From Tepidiforma bonchosmolovskayae (GTDB lineage Bacteria > Chloroflexota > Dehalococcoidia > Tepidiformales > Tepidiformaceae), in contig NZ_CP042829.1 in the NCBI RefSeq assembly GCF_008838325.1, forward strand, positions 2,108,001 through 2,172,000: DNA of 64,000 nucleotides, written 5' to 3'. Shown here piece by piece: positions 18,475-25,882 of this stretch. How positions within the stretch are numbered: position 1 is the first letter of the stretch; the number at the start of each line of letters is the position of its first letter. The notes beneath the pieces are model-generated. The model made no database searches, was not told where the DNA came from, and worked only from the letters and a program-made list of their open reading frames with translations. The position numbers and the translations under genes were made by a program.

Positions 18475-19406
18475 CGCACCGCCTCCTTGCGTCGCTGCAC
18501 AAACTGGAAATACGCATCCTCGAGCGACGCCTCGTCGATGCGGAGACTGCGGATCGCCGCGCCGGCCGCTTCGAACAGGCGCGCGGCAAGCGCCGCCGCG
18601 TCGTCGGTCGTGATCAGCAGCTCGCCGTTCGCCGCGGTCACGTTGTCGGCCCCGGCCAGCTCCGCAATCTGCGCCTCAACCTCGCTGCTCGCGCTGTGGA
18701 GCTCGACCCGCACCGTCTGCTTCCGCAGGTTCCGCTTCAGTTCAGCCGGCGAGCCCGTCGCCACCACCCGCCCCGCCTGGACGAACGCCACCAGGTCGCA
18801 GACGGCGTCGGCCTCGTGGAGGTCGTTTGTCGCCAGCAGCACCGTCGCCCCGCTCCGCTCTACCAGCACCGTCTCCCAGAGCAGTTTCCGCTCCTCCGGG
18901 TCTACCCCGGTGGTCGGCTCATCCAGCAGCAGCAGCGCAGGCCGGTGGAGCAGCGCCCGCGCGACCTCCAGGCGCCGCCGCATTCCGCCCGAGAGAGTCG
19001 AAATCGGGTCCTTCGCCCGCCCTGCAAGCCCAAATCGCTCCAGCAGCTCCGCCGACCTCTCCCGCGCAGCCTGCCCGGTCACCCCGAACAGCCGCCCGGC
19101 GAAGAGCAGGTACTCCAGCGGCGTCATCAGCGGGTCCGATGCGTTCTCCTGGAACACGGTTCCGATGCGGGCGCGGACGCTGCGCGTCGGCGGTCCCCCG
19201 AGGATTGTCAGCGAGCCCTCGGGCGGCCGTTCAGCGCCGGCAACCAGCGCGAGAAAGGTGCTCTTGCCGCTTCCATTCGGGCCGAGCACCCCGAACACGC
19301 TCCCCTCGGGGACCTCGAGCGAAAAACCGTCCAGCGCGGTCCGCTCACCGTAGCGCCGCCGGATGCCCTGCGCCGTGACCGCGCTATTCACAGATTCCAG
19401 TGTCAC
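18471..19406 (-). CDS. ABC transporter ATPase (drug/export type)
   Basis: This 311-residue protein has Walker A GPNGSGKST, signature LSGGMRRRLEVARAL and Walker B LLLLDEPTTGVDPEER, the DrrA/CcmA-like export class. A C-terminal extension of about 80 residues resembles the domain seen in DrrA-type ATPases. It starts at a GTG (19406-19404) and is coupled to the permease gene. The two genes form a complete simple exporter. Confidence 0.92.
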   Translation of the reverse strand: MTLESVNSAVTAQGIRRRYGERTALDGFSLEVPEGSVFGVLGPNGSGKSTFLALVAGAERPPEGSLTILGGPPTRSVRARIGTVFQENASDPLMTPLEYLLFAGRLFGVTGQAARERSAELLERFGLAGRAKDPISTLSGGMRRRLEVARALLHRPALLLLDEPTTGVDPEERKLLWETVLVERSGATVLLATNDLHEADAVCDLVAFVQAGRVVATGSPAELKRNLRKQTVRVELHSASSEVEAQIAELAGADNVTAANGELLITTDDAAALAARLFEAAGAAIRSLRIDEASLEDAYFQFVQRRKEAVR

Positions 19407-19458
19407 ACCGCCGCCATGCTCGATCGAGTGCTGACCGCAGCCCGCATCGCCCGCGCGC

Positions 19459-19722
19459 TTACGCCGGAACGACCAGCATCGCCACCAGTTGCTGCATCAC
19501 CAGCAGCGCGAGGATCGCCATCATCGGCGAGAGGTCGATCATCCCCGCCCGCGGCATCACCCGCCGGAACGGGTCGATGATCGGCTCGGTCACCCGGAAG
19601 AGCAGCTGGTAGAGCGGGCTCGCCTGGTCGATCGGCAGCCAGCTCAGCAGCGACCTGGCGATGACCGCCCAGGTCAGGATGTTCAAAAACGTGAACGTTA
19701 GCTGGGCAACGTACGGATTGAT
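19459..19722 (-). CDS. YggT family membrane protein, start codon uncertain
   Basis: YggT proteins have two membrane helices joined by a conserved amphipathic loop, visible here as TEPIIDPFRRVMPRAGMIDL. Canonical starts would be a TTG at 19686, which cuts into the first helix. Reading back to 19722 adds INPYVAQLTFTF, restores the family N-terminus and gives 87 residues, close to the 86 of the sister gene at 19792-20052. GGAGGA lies 6 bases before the ATC at 19722. So either a rare ATC start or the shorter TTG form is used. The role (cell division, ion or osmotic homeostasis) is only suggested in other bacteria. Confidence 0.75.
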   Translation of the reverse strand: MNPYVAQLTFTFLNILTWAVIARSLLSWLPIDQASPLYQLLFRVTEPIIDPFRRVMPRAGMIDLSPMMAILALLVMQQLVAMLVVPA

Positions 19723-19791
19723 GGCTCGTCCTCCCGGCGTCGCTCCCTCCAGCTTACCAGATCGGCAGGTTCGGCCCCGGTCATGAGCGCC

Positions 19792-20052
19792 CTACTGCCC
19801 TGCCGCCCGCCGCACGACTTCAATCATCACGTACAGCAGGATGATCACCACCATCCCCGAGAAATCGATCATCCCCGTCCGCGGCAGCACCCGGCGCACC
19901 GGCTCCAGCAGCGGCTCTGTGATCCGGTACAGCAGCCGCGCGGCCTCGTTCTCCTGGCTGATGGGGAACCAGCTCAGCAGCGACCGCAGGAACACCGCCA
20001 GGATCAGCAGCCACAGGAACAGCGTGAACAGCGACGCCACAGTGTCGTTCAT
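19792..20052 (-). CDS. YggT family membrane protein
   Basis: This 86-residue protein has two hydrophobic helices and the YggT signature TEPLLEPVRRVLPRTGMIDFS. The ATG overlaps the proC stop (ATGA). It shares the fold and signature with the next gene downstream, so the two arose by duplication. The order yggS-proC-yggT is common in bacteria, often near cell-division genes; none are here. Confidence 0.88.
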   Translation of the reverse strand: MNDTVASLFTLFLWLLILAVFLRSLLSWFPISQENEAARLLYRITEPLLEPVRRVLPRTGMIDFSGMVVIILLYVMIEVVRRAAGQ

Positions 20053-20840
20053 GCCGGCCCGCCCAGCTCGACGGCGCGGGCGTACGCCGCCCGCACGCCT
20101 TCGATAATCGCCGCCCTGAGCGCCGCGCGCTCCATCTCGAGCAGCCCCGCCGCGGTCGTCCCCGCAGGCGAAGTTACCATCGCCCGCAGCTCGGCCGCGC
20201 TCTTGCCGCTCTCCTGCAGGTACTGCGCCGAGCCCGCCACCGTTTGGATGACCAGCTCCTCCGCCTGCGCCCGCGGCAGCCCGACGTTCACGGCCCCTTC
20301 GATGAGCGCCTCGATGAACAGGAACACGTAGGCTGGCCCGCTGCCGCTCACCGCCGTCGCCATGTCGATCTTCCGCTCGTCGTCGACGTAAAGCTCCCGC
20401 CCGATGGCCCCCAGCAGCCGCCGCGCCACGCTCCGCTGCTCGACCGTCACGCCCGGCGCCGCCGTCCACGCGGTCATGCCGGCCCGGATCGCCGCTGGCG
20501 TGTTCGGCATCGCGCGTACGACGAACTGGTGGTCGAACGCCTCCTGGATCGTGGCGATCCGCACGCCGGCCATGATCGAAAGGATGAGCGCACCCGGCCG
20601 TACCCGCCCCTTCACCGTCGCGAGCTCCTGCGGCTTCACCGCCAGCACCACGAGCCCGGCATCGCCCATCGGCCCGAACTCGGCCGTGGCCTCCACGCCG
20701 TAGGCTGCCCGCAGCTGCGTCCGCCGGGCATCGACCTTCTCGATGACCGTGACATCCTGCGGCTCGAACACCCCCCGGTCGAGCGCCCCGGCGAGGATCG
20801 CCTCGCCCATCACGCCGCCGCCGACGATTGCGACCTTCAT
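20049..20840 (-). CDS. proC: Pyrroline-5-carboxylate reductase
   Basis: This 263-residue NAD(P)H enzyme begins MKVAIVGGGVMGEAILAGAL, the Rossmann loop of ProC. It carries VLAVKPQ, VRAMPNTPAAI and the C-terminal VTSPAGTTAAGL substrate loop. It makes the last step of proline synthesis. The ATG overlaps the stop of the upstream PLP-binding gene and the stop overlaps the yggT start. Confidence 0.95.
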   Translation of the reverse strand: MKVAIVGGGVMGEAILAGALDRGVFEPQDVTVIEKVDARRTQLRAAYGVEATAEFGPMGDAGLVVLAVKPQELATVKGRVRPGALILSIMAGVRIATIQEAFDHQFVVRAMPNTPAAIRAGMTAWTAAPGVTVEQRSVARRLLGAIGRELYVDDERKIDMATAVSGSGPAYVFLFIEALIEGAVNVGLPRAQAEELVIQTVAGSAQYLQESGKSAAELRAMVTSPAGTTAAGLLEMERAALRAAIIEGVRAAYARAVELGGPA

Positions 20841-21529
20841 GCGCGTTCTCCAAATATCGCCCGCCCGATCCGCACCATGGTGGCCCCTTCCTCAATGGCG
20901 ACCTCGAAGTCCTCGGTCATCCCCATCGACAGTTCGGGCAGCCCGAGCTGCCGGGCGAGCTCCGCCAGGCCGCGAAAAACCGGCCGCACCGCCTCCGGGT
21001 CCTCCGCCCGCGGCGCCACGGTCATCAGTCCGGCCACTTCGATGTGCGGGAGGGTCTGCGCCAGCGCCACGGCGCCGGCCACGTCCCCCGGCGCGAAGCC
21101 GAACTTGGTCGGCTCGCCGGCCACGTTGACCTCGAGCAGCACCCTGGTGGGGGCCGCAGCAGCACGGTCGAGCGCCTGGAGGAGCCGGGTCGAATCGATG
21201 CCGTGGAGTATAGCAAAGGCCCCCGCAGCGGCCCGCGCCTTGTTCGTCTGGAGGTGCCCCACCAGGTGCCACGTCGGCGCCGGGAGCCCCCGCTGCGCCG
21301 CCAGCTCCGCAACCGCCGGGATTTTCGCCAGCGCTTCCTGCACCCGGTTCTCGCCGAACTCGCGGATGCCGGCCGCGAGCGCCTCCGCCACCGCTTCCGG
21401 CCCGAAGGTCTTGCTCACCGCGATCAGCCGCACCGATGCCGGGTCCCGTCCGGCACGGGCGCAGGCCCGCGCGATCCGTTCGCGCACGGCCGCCGCCCGC
21501 TCCGCGATGCTGCCTGCCGCCGCGGTCAT
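20837..21529 (-). CDS. yggS: PLP homeostasis protein (YggS/ProsC)
   Basis: This 230-residue single-domain TIM-barrel protein binds pyridoxal phosphate through the Lys in LIAVSKTFG. It also has FGENRVQEA, WHLVGHLQTNK and the final MGMTEDFEVAI and TMVRIGRAIFG. It buffers PLP and affects amino-acid pools. The ATG at 21529 in an ATGA overlap with the upstream gene is chosen over a longer reading to 21637, whose extra residues are low complexity and overlap that gene. Confidence 0.93.
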   Translation of the reverse strand: MTAAAGSIAERAAAVRERIARACARAGRDPASVRLIAVSKTFGPEAVAEALAAGIREFGENRVQEALAKIPAVAELAAQRGLPAPTWHLVGHLQTNKARAAAGAFAILHGIDSTRLLQALDRAAAAPTRVLLEVNVAGEPTKFGFAPGDVAGAVALAQTLPHIEVAGLMTVAPRAEDPEAVRPVFRGLAELARQLGLPELSMGMTEDFEVAIEEGATMVRIGRAIFGERA

Positions 21530-21789
21530 GGCAGGTCCGGCGGGTGGCGGGCCTCCCAGATTCCCCGCGCGACCACCGCCGCTGCTGCGAGCCCAAGGAG
21601 CGCGAGCCCCAGCCAGGGCGAGGTCAGGAACGCCCACAGGATGAGCACGAACCCGAGAACTGCCCCGAACAGCAGCCCGAGCGGCAGCGCCAGCGCCTTG
21701 AACACCACCCAGATGATCAGCAGCGTCTCACGCCAGGAGCCGGGCGGCGGCTCGTCCTGCGGCTGGCTCGGCCCGTAGTAGAACCCCAT
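21526..21789 (-). CDS. Small membrane protein of unknown function
   Basis: This 87-residue protein has a Pro-rich polar N-terminus, then two hydrophobic segments (about residues 22-54 and 58-75). No family is recognised. It is coupled to yggS by an ATGA overlap, so it belongs to the yggS-proC-yggT operon. A role at the membrane with the YggT proteins is plausible but not shown. Confidence 0.7.
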   Translation of the reverse strand: MGFYYGPSQPQDEPPPGSWRETLLIIWVVFKALALPLGLLFGAVLGFVLILWAFLTSPWLGLALLGLAAAAVVARGIWEARHPPDLP

Positions 21790-21830
21790 GCATCCGATTG
21801 TGGCCGCGCCGGCGTCCCCTGTCGAACGCG

Positions 21831-21862
21831 CGGAGGTGCAGGCCGCACGGCCTGCACCTCCG
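21831..21862. repeat. 14-bp perfect hairpin between nrdJ and the yggS operon
   Basis: Arms 21831-21844 and 21849-21862 pair perfectly around a 4-base loop. It lies 27 bases past the nrdJ stop. No T-run follows on either strand, so it may be a U-less terminator or an RNA-stabilising hairpin. Confidence 0.6.
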
Positions 21863-21888
21863 GAGTGTGCGTGCGCTCGCGGCTCAGC

Positions 21889-24282
21889 TCAGCCGCACTT
21901 GTTGTAGAAGCAGTTGTGGCAGACGAGGCAGCCCTCCGCGTAGTACAGCACCGCGCCGCACTCCGGGCAGCCGACCCCGCTGGCCACCGCGTCGCTGTGT
22001 AGCTTCGCGGCCACGTTCGCGCCCGTGCTCTCGACCACCAGGTCCGGCGGGATGAGCGCCGGCTGGGCCGCCGCCTTCGAACCGCCGAACTTCAGCTCCA
22101 GCCACCGGAACACGTAGTCCACGATGCTTGTCGCGATCGGGATCTCCTTGTTGCTGGTCGGGCCGCTCGGCTCGAACCGCGTGTTCTTCAGCTTCGAGGC
22201 CAGCTCCGAGAGCGGCACGCCATACTGCAGCGCGTAGCTCGTCAGCATCGCGACCGTGTCCATCAGCCCCGAGACCGTCGAGCCCTGCTTCGAGACATTG
22301 ATGAACACCTCGCCCGGCGTCCCGTCCTCGAACAGGCCGACCGTCATGTACCCTTCCTGCTCGCCGACGCGGAACTTGTGCGTGATCGCCTGCCGCTCGT
22401 CCGGCAGCCGCCGCCGCACCGGCCCCGCGGCCTGCGCCACAATCGCCTGCGCCGCCTCGACCGCCTTCTCGGCGTCCGACTTCTCCGCGTGCTTCAGCAC
22501 CTGGAACTCGCGCGAGCCGTCCCGGTAGATGGTGATCCCCTTGCACCCCGTCCGGTACGCCAGCTCGTACGAAATCCGCACGTCATCGACCGTCGCCGAG
22601 TTCGGGAAGTTGATCGTCTTCGAGACCGCATTGTCGGTGAACTCCTGGAAGGCCGCCTGCATCCGCACGTGCCACTCCGGCGAAATCTCGTGCGCGGTCA
22701 CGAACACGTCCTTCACCCACTTCGGCACCTCCGGCCGCTCCGACAGGTGCCCGCCCTCGGCGAGGAACCGCATCAGCTCCTCGCTGTAGAACCCCTCTGC
22801 TTTCGCCACTGCCTCGAACTGCTCGTTCACCTCGGTCAGTTCGGTCCGCTTCGTCGGGTCGTTCTTGTCCAGGTAGTGCGAGCGGATGAAGGCCAGCGCG
22901 AAGACCGGCTCAATCCCGCCCGAGCAGTTCGCAATGATGCTCAGCGTGCCCGTCGGCGCAATGGTCGTCCGCGTTGCGTTCCGCATCGGCCGCGGCCCTT
23001 CGGGCCCCTTCGGCCCGTAGATCGAATCGGCCCAGTCCGGGAAGTTTCCCCGCACCCGCGCCAGCTGCTCGCTCGCCGCGTCCGCCTCCTTCTGGATGAA
23101 GGACATCACCTCGCGCGCCAGCCGCAGCGCCTCCTCCGAGTTGTACGGGATGCGCAGGTCGATGAGCATGTCGGCCCAGCCCATCACCCCGAGCCCGATC
23201 CGCCGAATCGCGTGCGAAACCTCCGCAATCTCGGGAATCGGGTACTGGTTCATCTCGATCACGTTGTCGAGCAGGTGCACCGCCCGCCAGACCGTCGTCC
23301 GCAGCCGCTCGAAATCAACCGTCTTCGCCCCGGGCTCCCCCTTTGTGAAGTGCTTCAGGTTGATCGAGCCGAGGTTGCACGAGTCGTGCGGATAGAGCGG
23401 CTGCTCGCCGCACGGGTTCGTCGACTCAACCGGCCCGCGCTTCGGCACCGGGTTCGCCCGGCTTGCGTTGATCCGGTCGATGAAGATCACCCCCGGGTCG
23501 CCGTTCTTCCAGGCGTTCCGCACCATCTTCTCCCACACCTCGCGGGCGTCCCGCTTCGCAACCGGCTGGCCGGTTTGTGGGTCGATGATGTCGTAGGTCG
23601 TCCCCGCCTCCAGCGCCTTCATGAACGCCTCGGTCACGGCCACGCTGATGTTGAAGTTCGTCAGCGTGGTCATGTCGGCCTTCATCTCGATGAACTCATC
23701 GATATCCGGGTGGTCGACCCGCAAAATGCCCATGTTCGCGCCCCGGCGCGTCCCGCCCTGCTTTATCGCCTCGGTTGCCGCATCGAAGACTTTCATGAAC
23801 GACACCGGCCCGCTCGCCACGCCCATCGTCGACTTCACCTTGGCGTTGGCCGGCCGCAGGCGGGAGAACGAGAACCCGGTCCCGCCGCCCGACTTGTGGA
23901 TGATCGCCGTCTGCTTAATCGCCTCGAAGATGCCCTCGATCGAGTCCGGCACCGGCAGCACGAAGCACGCCGAGAGCTGCTGCAGCTCCCGCCCGGCATT
24001 CACCAGCGTCGGCGAGTTCGGCAGGAAATCGAGCGACGCCATCAGCCGGTAGAACGACTCCTCCGCCGCGGCCCGGTCCTGCTCCGTCCCGCCGAACCGA
24101 AGTTCCGCTTCAGCCAGGTTCCGGGCAACCCGCCGGAACACCTCGTCCGGCGTCTCAACCGCATCGCCCTGCTCGTTCCGCTTGGCGATGCGGCGTTCGA
24201 TCACCACCTTCGCATTGTGTGAAAGCTCCGCCGGCTGAAAGTCGCCCCCGAGCCCGGGAATGTCGTGCGTGGTGGTGACCAT
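21889..24282 (-). CDS. nrdJ: Adenosylcobalamin-dependent (class II) ribonucleotide reductase
   Basis: This 797-residue enzyme reduces ribonucleotides using vitamin B12. FLPNSPTLVNAG, ESTNPCGEQPLYP and the glycyl-like barrel motifs mark the NrdJ catalytic core. HKSGGGTGFSFSRLRP and GGTRRGANMGIL are also typical. The C-terminus has paired cysteines (CPECG and CHNCFYNKC) used for redox shuttling or zinc binding. Class II enzymes work with or without oxygen. The gene has its own promoter containing a LexA-like dyad and lies downstream of nrdR on the same strand. Confidence 0.96.
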   Translation of the reverse strand: MVTTTHDIPGLGGDFQPAELSHNAKVVIERRIAKRNEQGDAVETPDEVFRRVARNLAEAELRFGGTEQDRAAAEESFYRLMASLDFLPNSPTLVNAGRELQQLSACFVLPVPDSIEGIFEAIKQTAIIHKSGGGTGFSFSRLRPANAKVKSTMGVASGPVSFMKVFDAATEAIKQGGTRRGANMGILRVDHPDIDEFIEMKADMTTLTNFNISVAVTEAFMKALEAGTTYDIIDPQTGQPVAKRDAREVWEKMVRNAWKNGDPGVIFIDRINASRANPVPKRGPVESTNPCGEQPLYPHDSCNLGSINLKHFTKGEPGAKTVDFERLRTTVWRAVHLLDNVIEMNQYPIPEIAEVSHAIRRIGLGVMGWADMLIDLRIPYNSEEALRLAREVMSFIQKEADAASEQLARVRGNFPDWADSIYGPKGPEGPRPMRNATRTTIAPTGTLSIIANCSGGIEPVFALAFIRSHYLDKNDPTKRTELTEVNEQFEAVAKAEGFYSEELMRFLAEGGHLSERPEVPKWVKDVFVTAHEISPEWHVRMQAAFQEFTDNAVSKTINFPNSATVDDVRISYELAYRTGCKGITIYRDGSREFQVLKHAEKSDAEKAVEAAQAIVAQAAGPVRRRLPDERQAITHKFRVGEQEGYMTVGLFEDGTPGEVFINVSKQGSTVSGLMDTVAMLTSYALQYGVPLSELASKLKNTRFEPSGPTSNKEIPIATSIVDYVFRWLELKFGGSKAAAQPALIPPDLVVESTGANVAAKLHSDAVASGVGCPECGAVLYYAEGCLVCHNCFYNKCG

Positions 24283-24324
24283 AGTGTTCCTCCCTGTATT
24301 TGGCGGTCCGCGGGGTGGGACCGT

Positions 24325-24353
24325 AGTGTACGAACAAATGTTCCGCTTGCCTA
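24325..24353 (-). promoter_or_regulatory. nrdJ promoter with a LexA/SOS-like operator in its spacer
   Basis: On the minus strand TAGGCA (24353-24348) and TACACT (24330-24325) are 17 bases apart. The spacer contains GAACATTTGTTC (24343-24332), which fits the Gram-positive SOS box GAAC-N4-GTTC, with an outer C/G end. The -35 overlaps the stop codon of the gene upstream. Binding of LexA here would block polymerase. Confidence 0.55.
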
Positions 24354-24674
24354 GGGGCTCAATCGGCCGGTTTCGGCCAGCGGCACCTCGTCGTTCCGCC
24401 GCAAAATCGGCTCGCCGAGGCGCGTCCGCCCCAGCGTCAGCGTCCGCCCGGTGCCGTCGGCATCGAACCCGGCGAACTGCACAAGCAGCCGGTCCGCGGC
24501 GCCGGCCGGCCCCTCGGCAGCCACCAGCGCCGTCAGCTCCTGCGGGCGGAGCGCCCGCATCACCAGCAGGTACGCCTTCTCCGAGAGCAGCAGCCCGCCC
24601 ACATCCGCGTCGCCGTCCGGCGTCGTCCGAATGGGGCCATGGCCCAGGCTGGCGTGCACCTCCCAGATCTTCAC
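24351..24674 (-). CDS. Hypothetical protein between nrdR and nrdJ
   Basis: This is a 107-residue protein of unknown family, beginning MKIWEVHASLGHGPI. It has no signal, membrane segment or Cys. It follows nrdR by 4 bases and precedes the nrdJ promoter, so it is cotranscribed with nrdR. A ribonucleotide-reductase-related role is only guilt by association. The compact, mixed alpha/beta composition looks like a real folded protein. Confidence 0.65.
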   Translation of the reverse strand: MKIWEVHASLGHGPIRTTPDGDADVGGLLLSEKAYLLVMRALRPQELTALVAAEGPAGAADRLLVQFAGFDADGTGRTLTLGRTRLGEPILRRNDEVPLAETGRLSP

Positions 24675-24678
24675 GGCG

Positions 24679-25245
24679 CTACCGTGCCGTTTCCGCCAGG
24701 GATGCGGCCTCGTCCCGCCCGAGCCGGACGGCCCGCAGGTCGGTCGGCTCGGGCTCCGGGAGCGACAGCTGCAGCGTCCGCTCCTCGAAGGTTGGGACCC
24801 GGCCCTGCTCCAGCTGCTCCACCGCCTCCTTCAGCGACTCGATGTCGGCAAACGACCGGTACACCGAAGCGAAGCGGATGTAGGCGATGTGGTCCAGCTT
24901 CCGCAGCGCGTCCATCGCAAGTTCTCCCACCACCTGCGATGGCACCTCGGCGCGGCCGTCCGCCTGCACCTTCGCTTCAATCTCGGCGACGATCGCTTCC
25001 AGCTGCGCCACGGAGATCGACCGCTTCGCGCACGCGGCCCGCAGACCCCGGAGCAGCTTCTCGCGCGAGAACTCCTCCCGGCGCCCGTCCCGCTTCACGA
25101 TCTGCACCGTCGAAACCTGCACAACCTCCACCGTCGTGAACCGCTCGCCGCAGCGGATGCACTGCCGGCGCCGGCGGATCCCGTCGTCGGTCGAACGGCT
25201 ATCCGTTACCCGCGAATCCCGGTAGTGGCAGTAGGGGCAGCGCAC
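24679..25245 (-). CDS. nrdR: Transcriptional repressor NrdR
   Basis: NrdR senses ATP and dATP and represses ribonucleotide reductase genes. The 188-residue product has the zinc ribbon MRCPYCHYRDSRVTDSR...CIRCGERFTT (four Cys), followed by the ATP-cone domain with VQIVKRDGRREEFSREKL. It is longer than the usual 150-160 residues by a Glu/Arg-rich tail after about residue 155. Two NrdR boxes lie in its own promoter, which indicates autoregulation. No matching box was found before nrdJ. Confidence 0.96.
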   Translation of the reverse strand: MRCPYCHYRDSRVTDSRSTDDGIRRRRQCIRCGERFTTVEVVQVSTVQIVKRDGRREEFSREKLLRGLRAACAKRSISVAQLEAIVAEIEAKVQADGRAEVPSQVVGELAMDALRKLDHIAYIRFASVYRSFADIESLKEAVEQLEQGRVPTFEERTLQLSLPEPEPTDLRAVRLGRDEAASLAETAR

Positions 25246-25304
25246 CGCGGCAACAACTCCTGAACGGTATAGGCGCCTGCGCAGTTCCGTGCCGGCGCCC
25301 GCAA

Positions 25305-25357
25305 ATACTGCCCCAATATCTGGTAGCCTGTCAACAGGTCCCTACAAGATCTTGTAG
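25305..25357 (-). promoter_or_regulatory. nrdR promoter with two NrdR boxes
   Basis: Box 1, CTACAAGATCTTGTAG (25342-25357), is a perfect 16-bp palindrome. Box 2 (25311-25326) reads CTACCAGATATTGGGG on the minus strand. Their starts are 31 bp apart, three helical turns, as in known NrdR operators. A perfect TTGACA (25334-25329) lies between them, and a weak -10 (25310-25305) follows with an 18-base spacer that contains box 2. Confidence 0.8.
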
Positions 25358-25374
25358 CAGGTCAGCCGCCCCGC

Positions 25375-25755
25375 CTACGGGCGCCACACCCCATCCCGGC
25401 GCCCGCGGCTCCAGAACTCGCACGCCGGCGTGTCCGTCCACGGGTGCAGCACCCCGCTTCCCGGGTGCAGGCAGGTCCCCCGGCCGAGGTCGCCGTCCTC
25501 CACGAACTCCCTGCACCCGCCGCAGGTGCGCGCCGCCGCCGCTTCCGGCCGGGCCGGCTCCGACGCCCGCGCCGCGAACGCCTCCCACAGCGCGTCATCG
25601 CTGCTCGCGAACGGCACCCGCCAGGCTGTCCCCACGTCCCGCCGCTCCTCGAGCTCCTCCCATGCCGCCAGCGGCCCGGGGTCCTCCCGCCACGCCCCGG
25701 TCCACTCCCGGCGCTGCTGGCGCCGCTCCGCCTTCCGGCTCCGTCTGCGCCCCAT
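25375..25755 (-). CDS. Hypothetical Cys-rich protein
   Basis: This 126-residue protein has a very basic N-terminus (GRRRSRKAERRQQRREW), an acidic/aromatic middle, then CGGCREFV, GTCLHPGSG and a final CEFW. Three to four Cys with His suggest a metal site, probably zinc. Neither a signal peptide nor a known family is recognised. It is separated from the receptor gene upstream by a terminator hairpin. Confidence 0.6.
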   Translation of the reverse strand: MGRRRSRKAERRQQRREWTGAWREDPGPLAAWEELEERRDVGTAWRVPFASSDDALWEAFAARASEPARPEAAAARTCGGCREFVEDGDLGRGTCLHPGSGVLHPWTDTPACEFWSRGRRDGVWRP

Positions 25756-25821
25756 GCCCGGTACCGTACCGCACCGGCCTCGGCCTGTCAGGTCCGGCGC
25801 CGGTTGCGACGAAGGAAACGC

Positions 25822-25845
25822 GCCCGCCGGTCTCCCGGCGGGCGT
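25822..25845 (-). terminator. Terminator of the receptor gene
   Basis: A 10-bp GC stem (25822-25831 with 25836-25845) with a 4-base loop is followed on the minus strand by a T-rich stretch (TTTCCTT). It lies 37 bases beyond the stop at 25883. Confidence 0.65.
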
Positions 25846-25882
25846 CCGCGACCCGTTGCGCCTCCCCCTGTAGCGCCGGCGG

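Noticed and set aside
21831-21862. A standard intrinsic terminator after nrdJ
   Set aside because: The 14-bp stem is perfect, but no T-run follows on either strand. It is listed as a hairpin only.
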